DNA from: Schaalia hyovaginalis
GTDB lineage: Bacteria; Actinomycetota; Actinomycetes; Actinomycetales; Actinomycetaceae
Reading direction: 5' to 3'
Length of the DNA: 64,000 nt
Assembly: GCF_014208035.1 (NCBI RefSeq)
Contig: NZ_JACHMK010000001.1
Coordinates: 2,108,001 to 2,172,000, forward strand
Shown one piece after another: positions 49,032-58,436 of this stretch (position 1 is its first letter; the number at the start of each line of letters is the position of its first letter). The notes under the pieces are model-generated. The model ran no database searches and had not been told where the DNA came from. It saw only the letters and a list, made by a program, of their open reading frames with translations. A program made the translations under genes and the position numbers.

Positions 49032-49853
49032 GTGTCCGAAACCCCGATCCCCGCGCGCCGTTCACGCTCCCCCCTCATCGCGATCCTCCTCCTCGTGATC
49101 GCGGCGCTCGTCCTCGCCCTCGGCGTCCTCATCGTCGACCGCCAGAGGTTGAACGCCCGGCTCGACGAGGCGCAGTCCGCCCTCGGCGCCTCCGCCGCTG
49201 GAAGCGCCAGAACCGCTGGGACGGCCGCCGCGGGCCGCACTCCCGCGGCCCCGGACGGCCTCGCGATCCCCTCATCGACCGATCCGACCCAACTCGAGAT
49301 CATCCGCGCCCAGGCCAGGCGCGATCCGGACGACCCCCAGGCCTTCGGGAAGGCCGACGCCCCCGTCGTCATGGTGCTCTACTCGGACTTCGCGTGCCCC
49401 TACTGCACGCTCTTCGCCAAGGAGGTCGAACCCGGGCTCGCCGACCTCATCAACGACGGCACCCTCCGCATCGAGTGGCGCGACCTCGCCCAGATCACCC
49501 AGACCTCGCCGCTTGCCGCTCAGGCGGGACGCGCCGCAGCGGCTCAAGGCCGATTCTGGGAGTTCCATGACGCCGTCTACGCCGCGGCGGGCGAGGGCGA
49601 GCACCCCGAATACACCCAGGAGAACCTCCTCGAATTCGCTCGCGCCGCGGCCGTCCCGGATCTCGACGCCTTCACGGCGACGATGAACGCCGAGGAGACG
49701 AAGGCCGCCGTCGAGGAGGCGAAGACCAAGGCGTACTCGATCGGCGTCCAGGGGACCCCCTTCATGTTCATCGGCGACGCCTTCGTCTCGGGATACCGCG
49801 AGCTCGAGGTCATCCGCGCAACGGTGCTCGCCCAGGCGGAAGCGGCGAAGTGA
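49032..49853 (+). CDS. membrane-anchored DsbA-like thiol-disulfide oxidoreductase
   Basis: A 273-residue protein: N-terminal membrane anchor (PLIAILLLVIAALVLALGVLI), Ala-rich linker, then a thioredoxin_4/DsbA domain from about 105 with active site ACPYC (C122, C125) and cis-proline GTPFMF. It acts outside the membrane, forming or isomerising disulfides in exported proteins. GTG 49032 has GGAG upstream. Its stop overlaps the CcdA-like gene (GTGA), which would supply electrons. Confidence 0.9.
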   Translation: MSETPIPARRSRSPLIAILLLVIAALVLALGVLIVDRQRLNARLDEAQSALGASAAGSARTAGTAAAGRTPAAPDGLAIPSSTDPTQLEIIRAQARRDPDDPQAFGKADAPVVMVLYSDFACPYCTLFAKEVEPGLADLINDGTLRIEWRDLAQITQTSPLAAQAGRAAAAQGRFWEFHDAVYAAAGEGEHPEYTQENLLEFARAAAVPDLDAFTATMNAEETKAAVEEAKTKAYSIGVQGTPFMFIGDAFVSGYRELEVIRATVLAQAEAAK

Positions 49854-50767
49854 GCGGGATCAGTCCGCTGGCGGCCCTCGTCGGCGGGATGCTCACCATT
49901 CTCGCGCCCTGCTCGGTGATGGTGCTCCCCGCGTTCTTCTCCTACGCCTTCCAATCGAAACGGGCGCTCCTGGCCCGAACGGGCCTCTTCTGGGCGGGCC
50001 TCCTTCTCGCGCTCGTCCCCCTGGGCGCGGCATTCGGAGCGAGCGGGGCTTTCCTCGCCGAGCGCCTCGGCCTCTTCGCGCGCCTGACCGCGCTCCTCGT
50101 CATCCTTCTCGGCGTCCTCGAGGCGGCGGCGATCGAGCTGCCGCGACCCCGGCGCCGGGCGCGACCCGGAGCGCGTCCGGGCCGCGCTTCCCGGGATTTC
50201 ACGAGCCCGGGGGCGATCCTCCTGCTCGGGGCCGGTTACGGCCTCGCGGGAATCGGCTGCGCGGGCCCCATCCTCGGCGCGATCCTCGTCACGGCGGGGT
50301 TCGGGGCTTCGCCGTGGCAGGGCGCCCTCCTCATGGTCCTGTATGCGACCGGAATGGCGGTCCCCCTCGGCCTCCTCGCACTCGTCTGGCGGGCGGGACG
50401 CCTGTCGGAGCGCGCGTGGCTGCGCCCCAGGCCGTTGCGCGTATTCGGGCGGGAGTCCACGTGGACGAACCTCGTCTCCGGTCTGCTACTCATCGCCCTG
50501 GGCATCGCACTCGGCTGGTCCGGGGCGTCCAACCCGCTCGGCGGTGTGGTCCCCGCGTCGCGCCTCGCATCGTGGGAGGAGTCCGTGCTGCGCCTCGCCT
50601 CGTCCGTCCCCGCGTGGGCGCTCCTCTTCGCGCTCGCCGCAGTGGCGGGAGCCCTCTGGTTCGCCTGGCCGCGCCGCGCCGCCGATGCGGGTCACTCCAC
50701 TGATGCGCTCCCGTCCGCCGATGCGGGCAGCGCCGCCGATACGGGCCGGGAATCGGGCACTGAGTGA
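49850..50767 (+). CDS. CcdA/DsbD-type transmembrane electron carrier
   Basis: A 305-residue polytopic protein of the CcdA (DsbD transmembrane) family. The redox cysteines are C21 in LAPCSVM at the end of helix 1 and C137 in GIGCAGP. The C-terminal ~45 residues are a low-complexity tail with repeats of TDA/ADAG. It overlaps the DsbA-like gene, so the pair probably moves reducing equivalents from cytosolic thioredoxin to an extracytoplasmic thiol protein. Confidence 0.87.
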   Translation: MSGISPLAALVGGMLTILAPCSVMVLPAFFSYAFQSKRALLARTGLFWAGLLLALVPLGAAFGASGAFLAERLGLFARLTALLVILLGVLEAAAIELPRPRRRARPGARPGRASRDFTSPGAILLLGAGYGLAGIGCAGPILGAILVTAGFGASPWQGALLMVLYATGMAVPLGLLALVWRAGRLSERAWLRPRPLRVFGRESTWTNLVSGLLLIALGIALGWSGASNPLGGVVPASRLASWEESVLRLASSVPAWALLFALAAVAGALWFAWPRRAADAGHSTDALPSADAGSAADTGRESGTE

Positions 50768-50810
50768 ATCCGAGCCGTTGAAAACGGGAAGACGAAGACG
50801 AGAACGAGAA

Positions 50811-50836
50811 GGGGCGGCGTCCGAAGACGCCGCCCC
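50811..50836. terminator. bidirectional terminator between ccdA-like and groES
   Basis: GGGGCGGCGTC, CGAA, GACGCCGCCCC form a perfect 11-bp stem. It is followed by TTAGG on the plus side and TTCTCGTTCTCG on the minus side, in a convergent gap. Confidence 0.8.
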
Positions 50837-50868
50837 TTAGGACTGCTCAGGCGAAGACGCCGAAGCGA

Positions 50869-51165
50869 TCAGCGCTCGACGATCGCGAGGACGTCGCGAG
50901 CGGAGAAGATCTGGTACTCCTCGCCCGCGTACTTGACCTCGGTGCCGCCGTAGCGCGAGTAGATGACCGTGTCGCCGACCTTGATGTCGAGCGGGACGCG
51001 GTTCCCGTTGTCGTCGATGCGGCCGGGGCCCACGGCGACGACTTCACCCTCCTGCGGCTTCTCCTTGGCGTTGTCCGGGATGATGAGACCCGAGGCGGTG
51101 GTACGCTCAGCTTCGAGCTGGCGGATGACGATGCGGTCCTCGAGGGGCTTGATGGAGATCGACAC
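50869..51165 (-). CDS. groES: co-chaperonin GroES
   Basis: A 98-residue Gro[14 protein letters not shown] at the start, the mobile loop [19 protein letters not shown] and the closing DVLAIVER. It caps GroEL in protein folding. GTG 51165 follows AAGGGAG. A CIRCE element lies 117 bp upstream. No groEL follows, so the chaperonin gene is elsewhere. Confidence 0.97.
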   Translation of the reverse strand: MSISIKPLEDRIVIRQLEAERTTASGLIIPDNAKEKPQEGEVVAVGPGRIDDNGNRVPLDIKVGDTVIYSRYGGTEVKYAGEEYQIFSARDVLAIVER

Positions 51166-51281
51166 TGTCGCTCCCTTTCCTAGATGAAGAACGAACTCGT
51201 TCCTCGCCCGCCGTCGCGGGGGTCGGGTGAGGAACCCGATCGCGGCATCGGCCGCGCTTCACCACCGAGCATAGGCGCGCT

Positions 51282-51308
51282 TTGGCACTCGGGCAAGCCG
51301 AGTGCCAA
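51282..51308. promoter_or_regulatory. CIRCE element (HrcA operator)
   Basis: TTGGCACTC (51282-51290), nine bases, GAGTGCCAA (51300-51308): the CIRCE form with one symmetric change from consensus (TTAGCACTC). It controls groES on the minus strand and lies between groES and the divergent methyltransferase gene. Confidence 0.92.
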
Positions 51309-51370
51309 AGCCTGTGCGCCTCCCCCTCCCCGTCCGCCCGAACGCTCGATGCGCATGCGACAATCTGCAC

Positions 51371-52600
51371 GTGCCCACCGCCTCCGAACTCCTGCGCTCG
51401 CCCGAAGGCCGCCGTCTCCTGCGCGATTCGGCCGCATATGAGGAGGATGCGGCCGCACGCCCCCTCGCCCTCGGCGAGAGGCTGCGCGCCCGAGGCGTCG
51501 ACCCCGCACTCGCAACCGCGGTCGCCGCTCAGATCGCCCTGCGCGCCCGCGCCCGCGCCAAACTCGGCGACGTCGCCGCCCGCATGCTCTTCACCCGTGA
51601 CGGGCTCGAGCAGGCGACCCGCCTGGAGGTCGCACGAGAGCACGCGAGGCGATTCCGTGAAGCGGGGGCCAGCCGCGTCGCGGACCTCGGCTGCGGCATC
51701 GGCTCGGATTCGAGGGCGCTCGCCGAAGCCGGCCTCGGCGTCCTCGCCGTCGACCTCGATGCTGAAACGGCCGCCCTCGCCGCCGAGAATCTCATGGCCT
51801 ACCCCCGGGCGCAGGTCCGCCAGGGCGATGTCACTGCACTCAGCATGACTGAACTCGCGGCCCAGGGGGTCGACGCCCTCTTCGCCGACCCCGCGCGCCG
51901 CTCGGGGGCCGCGCGGGGAGGGGCCCGCATTCACGATCCGGAGTCCTGGTCCCCTCCCCTGTCCCAGGTGCTCTCGTGGCGCGCGACGATCCCGAGCCTC
52001 GGAGTCAAAGTCGCCCCCGGCATCGCGCACGCGGCCCTGCCCGAGGACGCGCGCGTCGAGTGGACCTCCGTGAACGGGTCCCTCGTCGAGGCGGCGATCT
52101 GGACGGGCCCGCTGGCCCTCGAGGGGCCGGGGCGCTCGGCTCTCGTCATCTCGGGGTCGAGGGCGGAGCGCCTCGACGAGGAGGGCGCCCGTCCCGCCTG
52201 CGCGCCCGTGCGCCCCGCAGCGATCGGAGCACTGGGACGCTACCTGGGCGAACCGGATGACGCGGTGATCCGGGCCGGTCTCGTCGCTCGCCTGGCCGAG
52301 CTCAGCGGAGCCCGTCTCATCTCCGAGGCGATCGCGTACCTGAGCGCCGAGGCGCCGACGGATTCGCCCTTCATCACCTGGTTCGAAGTCGTCGACCTCG
52401 TGCCCTTGAAGGCGAAGGCGATCAGCGCGGCCCTCAGGGCTCTGGGCGTCGGACGGGTCGAAGTGAAGAAGCGCGGCGCGGACATCGACCCCGCTGCGCT
52501 GCGCACGTCGCTGAGGCTCGACGGCGATCGGGAGGCGGTCGTCATCGCGACTCGGGTCGCGGGCAGGCATCGGGCGATCATCGCGCGAAGGCCCGCCTGA
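51371..52600 (+). CDS. class I SAM-dependent methyltransferase with THUMP-like C-terminus
   Basis: A 409-residue protein. The SAM site is VADLGCGIGSDSRALAEAG (~98-116), followed by acidic LAVDLD and an ADPARRS motif resembling catalytic DPPR/NPPY loops. The C-terminal ~90 residues (WFEVVDLVPLKAKAISAALRALGVGRVEVKKRG) match the THUMP-like domain of an actinobacterial methyltransferase family, suggesting RNA as substrate. GTG 51371 has no ribosome site; GACAAT lies six bases upstream, so it is probably leaderless. Convergent with tsaD. Confidence 0.85.
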   Translation: MPTASELLRSPEGRRLLRDSAAYEEDAAARPLALGERLRARGVDPALATAVAAQIALRARARAKLGDVAARMLFTRDGLEQATRLEVAREHARRFREAGASRVADLGCGIGSDSRALAEAGLGVLAVDLDAETAALAAENLMAYPRAQVRQGDVTALSMTELAAQGVDALFADPARRSGAARGGARIHDPESWSPPLSQVLSWRATIPSLGVKVAPGIAHAALPEDARVEWTSVNGSLVEAAIWTGPLALEGPGRSALVISGSRAERLDEEGARPACAPVRPAAIGALGRYLGEPDDAVIRAGLVARLAELSGARLISEAIAYLSAEAPTDSPFITWFEVVDLVPLKAKAISAALRALGVGRVEVKKRGADIDPAALRTSLRLDGDREAVVIATRVAGRHRAIIARRPA

Positions 52601-52661
52601 TCCTCGGGCGGCCCGCCGATCGCTCCTGCGGAGCGGGCGCGCCGCCGGGGGGGGATGGGCC

Positions 52662-53714
52662 TCAGCGCGGCAGCATCGAGGTCTGCGTGAGGGGCATGCC
52701 CGAGTCCGGCGAGAAGTCCCAGTCGGAGGGGGCGACGCCTGCGGCGAGGAGTTCGGTGCCCATCGCCGCGATCTGGGCCCCGTTGTCCGTGCAGAATCGC
52801 AGGGGGGGCAAGCGGACCTCGATCCCGGCCGCATCGGCGCGTTCGGCGAGCAGGGCCCGCAGGCGCGAGTTCGCGGAGAAGCCCCCGCCGACGACGATCG
52901 TGCCGCACCCGTTGTCGAGGGCGGCGCGCACGGCCTTGGAGGTGAGGGAATCGTTGACCGCTTCGGAGAAACCGGCGCAGACGTCCTCGGGGGAGATCTT
53001 CTCGCCTGAGGCCCGCGCGCCCTCCAGATAGCGCGCCACAGCGGTCTTCAATCCGGAGAAGGAGAAGTCGTACTTGTGGCGCTCCTTGTCCTTGCCCGCG
53101 GCCAGGCCGCGCGGGAAGCGGATCGCGCTGAGGTCGCCCGCCTGTGAGAGGCGGTCGACATGCGGGCCTCCGGGATAGGGCAGGTCGAGCAGGCGCCCCA
53201 CCTTGTCGAAGGCTTCACCTGCGGCGTCATCGAGCGTGCCGCCGAGTTCGCGCACATCGGTCGCGATGTTCTCCACGAGGAGGATGTTCGAATGGCCGCC
53301 CGAGACGACCAGCCCGATGAAGCGCTCGGGGAGCGGTCCGTCGGCGAGCTTGTCGACCGCGAGGTGCCCGATGACGTGATTGACGCCGTAGAGGGGCTTG
53401 CCGAGGGAGGAGGCCAGGGCCTTCGCCGCGCAGATCCCGACGGTCAGGGAGCCGACGAGCCCGGGACCCGCGGCGACCGCGATCGCGTCGATTTCGTCGA
53501 AGCCGACGCCGACCTCGTCGAGGGCGGAGTCCAGGGTCGGCAGGAAGGTCTCCAGGTGGGCGCGCGAGGCGATCTCGGGAATGATCCCCCCGTACCTCGC
53601 GTACTGGTCCATCGAGGTCGCGGTTCGGTCAACGAGGAGCTCGCAGCCGCGCACGAGGGCGACTCCGGTTTCATCGCATGTCGATTCGATGCCGAGGACA
53701 AGTGGTTCAGTCAC
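52662..53714 (-). CDS. tsaD: tRNA threonylcarbamoyladenosine transferase TsaD
   Basis: A 350-residue ASKHA-fold enzyme that transfers the threonylcarbamoyl group to A37 of ANN-decoding tRNAs. The signature is NHVIGHLAV (metal ligands H113, H117); IESTCDETGVALV and LVVSGGHSNIL are conserved, with KYDFSFSGLKTAV downstream. GTG 53714 lies 7 nt after TACACT with no ribosome site, pointing to a leaderless mRNA. Confidence 0.96.
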   Translation of the reverse strand: MTEPLVLGIESTCDETGVALVRGCELLVDRTATSMDQYARYGGIIPEIASRAHLETFLPTLDSALDEVGVGFDEIDAIAVAAGPGLVGSLTVGICAAKALASSLGKPLYGVNHVIGHLAVDKLADGPLPERFIGLVVSGGHSNILLVENIATDVRELGGTLDDAAGEAFDKVGRLLDLPYPGGPHVDRLSQAGDLSAIRFPRGLAAGKDKERHKYDFSFSGLKTAVARYLEGARASGEKISPEDVCAGFSEAVNDSLTSKAVRAALDNGCGTIVVGGGFSANSRLRALLAERADAAGIEVRLPPLRFCTDNGAQIAAMGTELLAAGVAPSDWDFSPDSGMPLTQTSMLPR

Positions 53715-53734
53715 AGCGTCCAGTGTAAGCGCAG

Positions 53735-53777
53735 GCGCGCGGCGCCCCTTCGATCGGTCCGAAGGGGCGCCGCGCGC
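53735..53777 (-). terminator. 18-bp stem terminator after the first surface protein gene
   Basis: GCGCGCGGCGCCCCTTCG and its exact complement with a 7-nt loop, 35 bp past the stop codon of the 745-residue protein and directly upstream of the tsaD -10 element. Confidence 0.85.
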
Positions 53778-53812
53778 TGTGTGAGTGGATTCCTCGTCTT
53801 CGCGCCGGGAGC

Positions 53813-56050
53813 TCAGGCGCGCTTCCTGGTTCGGGCGATGGCGGCCGCGCTCCCTCCGAGGAGCATCGCCGCACCGGCGAGGGCGAGGAGGGCCTGAGCG
53901 TCGGTGCCGGTGACTGCGAGGCCCGGGGTGTTCGTCTTGGCCGAGGCCGCGGGGGTCTTCTGGGCGGCCGTGGGGGCCGGGGTCGCCGCCGGGGTCGCAG
54001 AGCCCGCGGGCGCGGCGGGGGCCTCGGGCGCAAGCGGGGCCTTGGGCTCGGCGGGAGTCGAAGGGGCCTCCGGCTTCTTCGGATCAGCCGGCGCATCGGG
54101 CATAGCAGGGGCCTTGGGGTCAGCCGGAGCCGAAGGGGCCTCCGGCTTCTTCGGATCAGCCGGCGCATCGGGCATAGCAGGGGCCTTGGGGTCAGCCGGA
54201 GCCGAAGGGGCCTCCGGCTTCTTCGGATCAGCCGGAGCCTTGGGGTCGGCGGGCTTCACCTCGGGGACCTTCGGAAGGAGGCACTGGGTGGCATCGCAGG
54301 CGGCCTTCGCCTTGGTCACGCGCTCCTTGGCGGCATCGCGGGCCTTGCGGGCATCGCTCGCCGCTTCTGCGGCCTCATCGGCGGCCTTCCTGGCGGCTTC
54401 CGAGGCGACCCTCGTCTGCTCAGCCTTCTTCGCGGCCGCGTCATAGTCGGCCCGGGCCTTCTCACCGGCCGCAATGGCCTCATCGAGAGCCTTCGAAGCC
54501 CGTTCCTTCGCAGCCTTTGCGGCTTCCACGGCTTCGGGAGAGTCGGCATTCAAAGCGAGGCGGGCATTCTTCAGTCCCTCCCTGAGGCGCTGGATGTCAT
54601 CCGTCTTCTGAAGGAGTTCGGCGCGCGCCTGCTCCGCATTCTTCGCCGCCTCAGCAGCGCGGTTCCGGGCGCCGGCCGCGGTCTTGTTCTTCTCCGCCGA
54701 CTCCTTTTCAAGGCGCTCGACCTCGGTCTTCGCCTGCTCAGCGGCGGCCTTGGCCTTCTCGAGGGTCGCCTTGGCCTGGATAACACGAGGATCTCGGGCA
54801 ACGATATCTTCGAGCGTCTTCAGCCTTTCCTCACCCATTTTCTCCTTATTGAGAGCATCGACGAGCTGAGCCTCCGTCTCTTTCGCCTCCGCCTCGAGAA
54901 CCTGGAGGCTCTTCTCTTGCTCAGAGAGCTGCTGGGAGGCGCGATCCACTTCTTCTCGCAAAGCTTCAATCTCCGCGAGGAGCTTTTGCCGAACAGCGCC
55001 AAGCTCCTTACCGTCTCGCGCTGCGATCAACGCGCTTCCTGCGATACCAACTTCCGCACGATCGTCGAGGCATTCTCTCCCGCTTTGCTGGCACTTATCC
55101 AATTGAGCTGTCGCAAGCTTCAGGCTCTCTTCCAACTGAGAACGAAGTTCTTCAAGACTTTTGTAAGTCTCAGGAATCCTTTCCAGAACGCGTCCTTTGC
55201 TCTCGAGTTCTTGCGCTCGAAGTTCGATGTTCGCGCGAGAGTTCGTCACGTCCTGGCGGAGCTTCGCAAGCTCTGCAGCCGTCTTCTCCTTCTTGTCCTT
55301 CAGGTCCGCCACTGCCTTTTTCAGGTCATCGAGATGGCGTTCCTCGACACTCCGGCTTGCCTTCTCAGCTGAGGCCACCTCGTCTTCTTTCGAGGTCACC
55401 GCTTTATCGGCGCCCTCCTTCGCCTTCGCTGCGGCCTCGACGGCCTTCTTCCCCAGGGCAGCGGCCTCATCGGCCTTCACGAGAGCGGCGTCGGCTTCCT
55501 TCTTCTTCTCCTGGGCGACTCCGTCGTAGGAGGTGAGGAGGGCCTGCTTCTTCTCCTCCTCCTTAAGATTCGACTCGATGTCCGAGATCTCCTTGGTGAG
55601 CTTCTGGCGCTCCTCCTCGGTGAGCGGAGCGGTGGCCTCGGCCCGCTTCTCCGCCTCCGTCAGGGCCTGTTCCGCAGCCTTGGTCCTCGCGGCGGCCTCC
55701 GTAGCGGCGGCTTCAGCTTGACGGAGGGCCTGCTCGGCCTCGGCGGCCTGGCGTGCGGCCTCATCGGAGGCCTGAGCCCGCGCCTGCGCCTCCGCCTCGG
55801 CCGAGGTCGCGCGAGCGCTCGTCGCCTCCTCTTCCTGTCGGGCGGCGTCGAGTTCGTTCTTCGCCTGCTGCTCGGGGCTCAAAGCGACGGCGGCAGAAGC
55901 CTCCCCCGAAGGCGCAGCGTCAGCGTCCGCAGCGAAGGCCGCCCCCTGAGGCAGAACGACCGTTGCCGCAAGGACTGTCAGGGCGGCCGCCGGAACAGCA
56001 CGGCTCTTTCCATTACGGGACTTTTCGGGGGCGATGTGCTGAGCTCGCAT
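53813..56050 (-). CDS. LAVTG-anchored coiled-coil surface protein A
   Basis: A 745-residue exported protein of unknown function. Signal peptide with hydrophobic core AALTVLAATVVLPQGAAFA (cleavage near residue 41); about 530 residues of Ala/Glu/Lys/Arg heptads (coiled coil); a Pro/Lys/Asp wall-spanning region with 24-residue repeats; then LAVTG (711-715), a hydrophobic helix and Arg/Lys tail for sortase. Two cysteine pairs, C-x6-C in the rod and ACDATQC before the Pro region, have counterparts in protein B. Start ATG 56050 begins MRAQHIAPE, shared with protein B. It could be a fibrillar spacer or adhesin; no binding domain is visible. Confidence 0.87.
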   Translation of the reverse strand: MRAQHIAPEKSRNGKSRAVPAAALTVLAATVVLPQGAAFAADADAAPSGEASAAVALSPEQQAKNELDAARQEEEATSARATSAEAEAQARAQASDEAARQAAEAEQALRQAEAAATEAAARTKAAEQALTEAEKRAEATAPLTEEERQKLTKEISDIESNLKEEEKKQALLTSYDGVAQEKKKEADAALVKADEAAALGKKAVEAAAKAKEGADKAVTSKEDEVASAEKASRSVEERHLDDLKKAVADLKDKKEKTAAELAKLRQDVTNSRANIELRAQELESKGRVLERIPETYKSLEELRSQLEESLKLATAQLDKCQQSGRECLDDRAEVGIAGSALIAARDGKELGAVRQKLLAEIEALREEVDRASQQLSEQEKSLQVLEAEAKETEAQLVDALNKEKMGEERLKTLEDIVARDPRVIQAKATLEKAKAAAEQAKTEVERLEKESAEKNKTAAGARNRAAEAAKNAEQARAELLQKTDDIQRLREGLKNARLALNADSPEAVEAAKAAKERASKALDEAIAAGEKARADYDAAAKKAEQTRVASEAARKAADEAAEAASDARKARDAAKERVTKAKAACDATQCLLPKVPEVKPADPKAPADPKKPEAPSAPADPKAPAMPDAPADPKKPEAPSAPADPKAPAMPDAPADPKKPEAPSTPAEPKAPLAPEAPAAPAGSATPAATPAPTAAQKTPAASAKTNTPGLAVTGTDAQALLALAGAAMLLGGSAAAIARTRKRA
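54060..54239. repeat. 72-bp in-frame tandem repeat in surface protein A
   Basis: Units start at 54060, 54132 and 54204 (last partial) and are virtually identical, encoding 24-residue Pro/Lys/Asp/Ala repeats (KKPEAPSAPADPKAPAMPDA core). Near-identity implies recent expansion; copy number probably varies among strains. Confidence 0.85.
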
Positions 56051-56429
56051 TCGGGGGTGTCATTCCTTCGATAAGTGGTTTCTACGGGAGCTCGGTAAGG
56101 CGTGCCCCCGCCTTGGCACACACGAGGTTAGCGGCCGAAGAAGACCGCTTGCTTTCAAATTTGAATCAATCCGGGGCGAATCAGGCCAAACCCCCATGCC
56201 CCCTCCGGGATCCGACGTGCCCCAGACCACTCGAGCGCCCGGCGAACGTGCAGTACGGGCATTTCACCCGGAAGACCCGCATCCCCGAGCACGCCCTCGC
56301 GCCGGACGACCTCGACGATCGCCTCCGCGGCGAGGCGGGAAAACGAGTGCGGGCCCGCACTGTGAGGGCAGAGGACTCCACCCCGCCCAGCGCGGACCCG
56401 CCGTGTTGAGAACTTCAGTCTTCAGACGC
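56051..56429 (-). promoter_or_regulatory. promoter region of surface protein A with TTCAAATTTGAA palindrome
   Basis: This 379-bp gap carries the perfect palindrome TTCAAATTTGAA (56154-56165). Its flanks (TTGAAAGCAA on the minus strand; AATCAGGCCAAACCCCCAT on the plus) recur upstream of surface protein B. No further gene was accepted in the gap. Confidence 0.6.
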
Positions 56430-58436
56430 TCATCGACGCCTGCGAGCAGCCACGAGAGTCGCACCGCCGGCAAGCGCGCTCGCCCCGAGAAGAGCGAGAA
56501 GCCCCGAGAAGTCCACCCCGGTCACCGCGAGAGAAGACGCGTTCGCGCCGCGGGTCTGCCCCTTCGACGCGATCGAGGACGCAGCCCTGCCCTCGGCACC
56601 CCCGGACCGCGAAGACGCCCCCATGCCGGCCCCCGAGGGCTTCGCACTCGGGTCACCCTCACGCGGGGCCTGAGGCGCCTTCGGCGCGATCTCGAGGCAC
56701 CGCGACGCCTCGCACGCTTCACGCGCCGCCTTCACCCGGTCATTGGCCGCACTCAGCATCCGCTGGGCGTCACGGGACTTCGCCTGCGCCTCATCGGCCG
56801 CCTTGCGGGCGGTATCGGCCATGATTCTCGCCTCATCAGCGGCCTTCTCCGCCTCCGTGTAGGTCTTCTGCGCCTCGGCGCTCGCCGCGAGCGCCTGATC
56901 GAGGCGCTTCGACGCTTCCTGTGCGCGAGCCTTCAGCCCCGTCAGATCACCATCGCCGATGCGTGCGAGGGCCTGCTTGGCGGCCTCGAGCTTCCGGGTC
57001 GCCTCGGCGACCTCCGCACGCTTGGACTCAAGGGCCTTCCGCGCCGAAGCGGCCGCAGCGCGAGCCTCCTCAGCACGAATCGCCGCAGCGCGAGCGGCTT
57101 CTTGCGCCCGGGTCACGGCCTTCTCGAGCTCCGGGATCACCTTGTCGGCCTCGGCCTTCTTCTCCTTCGCCTGTTGAAGCGCCTGCAAAGCATCGGCGAC
57201 ACGCGGATCCTTGTCGAGGTCAGCCAGTGCCTCCTGGGCCCGCTTCTGCACCGCCATGGCCGCAGTCAGCTTCTCGGTGGATTCCCGGGATTTCTTCTTC
57301 GCCGCTTCGAGCTGATTCAGCTTCTCCTGGTAATCGGCGAGTGCCTTCTTGAGGTGCTTTTCTTGCGCATCAAACTTCTTGAACGGGTCACCGTCCCCGA
57401 CTTCCGCGAGAATATCGGCGACCGCTTTCGCGAGATCGCGCTCTTTGGTCCGTGCATCGCATTGTCCCGGAGTGGCAACCTCGCACTCATCAAGAGCCTT
57501 CTGCGCTGCTTGCTTCGCTTCTTCCGCAGCTCGAGAGCCGTCCTTCTGAGACTTGAAGTCAGCGACCCGTTTCTTGATGGTCTCAATCGACGAGAGTTCT
57601 TCACTCAGTGAAGCCGCCAGCGACTCGGTGTCTTCGTTCGATTCCATCAGCGCCTTGAGAGCCGCTTCGTCGGTTTCCTTGGTCTTCTTGAGCGCCGGGA
57701 TCTCCGCCTTCGCCTTTTCGAGTTCAGCGCTGTAAGCGGCCGTAGCGATCACCTTCGCGCCCTCGAGCTTGCGACGGGCCTCCTCGAGCTTCGACTGGGG
57801 CTCTTTCGCCGCCCCGACCTTCGCCGCGGCCTCTTCGCTCTCCTTCTCGGCCTTCGCAGCCTCGCCCTCCGCAGCGGTGACGGCACCGTCCTTGAGAGCC
57901 GCCGCTTCTTCGAGCTTCTTCACAGCAGCCGAGTCGCTCGCAATGGTCTTCTCCAGCTTCGCCGACTCGTCCTTGAGGCTCTGAGCCTTCTCACGAAGGG
58001 CTTCACCCTGCGCCTCAGCCTCTTTCACCGTCTTCTCGATCCGGGTGAGCTGATCGTTGGCCTGCTCCACCGCCGTCGCGGCTTCCTTCGCACGGGTTCG
58101 CGCTTCTTCAAGGCGGGCGTTCGCCTCCTGGGCCTTCGTCGAGGCGGCATCGGACTCGGCTTCACGGGCTTCGGCGGCCTGCCGGGCACGGGCCGCTTCT
58201 TCCTCGGCCTTGGAGGCCTCCGTCGTCGCCGAGTCGAGTTCGGTCTTCGCCTGCTGCTCGGGGCTGGCGGCGACGGCGGCCGGCGCCTCGCGCTGAGCCG
58301 CGGCGTCAGCGTCTGCAGCGAGCGCAGCCCCCTGAGGCAGTGCGACCGTTGCCGCGAGGAGCGTCAGGGCGGCCGCCGGAACGGCGCGCCTCTTTCCGCT
58401 GCGGGGCTGTTCGGGGGCGATGTGCTGAGCTCGCAT
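56430..58436 (-). CDS. LAVTG-anchored coiled-coil surface protein B
   Basis: A 668-residue paralogue of protein A. Its first 45 residues are nearly identical (MRAQHIAPE...AADADA; SPEQQAK follows). The coiled-coil rod is about 550 residues, with ARKAADEA segments aligning, cysteine pairs C-x7-C (near the middle) and ACEASRC (before the tail), then a short Gly/Ser-rich region and LAVTG (636-640) with helix and Arg tail. It lacks the long Pro/Lys repeats of A. Signal peptide and sorting signal predict wall attachment. Function unknown. Confidence 0.87.
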   Translation of the reverse strand: MRAQHIAPEQPRSGKRRAVPAAALTLLAATVALPQGAALAADADAAAQREAPAAVAASPEQQAKTELDSATTEASKAEEEAARARQAAEAREAESDAASTKAQEANARLEEARTRAKEAATAVEQANDQLTRIEKTVKEAEAQGEALREKAQSLKDESAKLEKTIASDSAAVKKLEEAAALKDGAVTAAEGEAAKAEKESEEAAAKVGAAKEPQSKLEEARRKLEGAKVIATAAYSAELEKAKAEIPALKKTKETDEAALKALMESNEDTESLAASLSEELSSIETIKKRVADFKSQKDGSRAAEEAKQAAQKALDECEVATPGQCDARTKERDLAKAVADILAEVGDGDPFKKFDAQEKHLKKALADYQEKLNQLEAAKKKSRESTEKLTAAMAVQKRAQEALADLDKDPRVADALQALQQAKEKKAEADKVIPELEKAVTRAQEAARAAAIRAEEARAAAASARKALESKRAEVAEATRKLEAAKQALARIGDGDLTGLKARAQEASKRLDQALAASAEAQKTYTEAEKAADEARIMADTARKAADEAQAKSRDAQRMLSAANDRVKAAREACEASRCLEIAPKAPQAPREGDPSAKPSGAGMGASSRSGGAEGRAASSIASKGQTRGANASSLAVTGVDFSGLLALLGASALAGGATLVAARRRR

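Noticed and set aside
56181..56381. Small minus-strand frame with a KCPYC zinc-ribbon-like motif
   Set aside because: It has only one CxxC, no partner cysteines, no convincing ribosome site, and lies in the promoter region of surface protein A.
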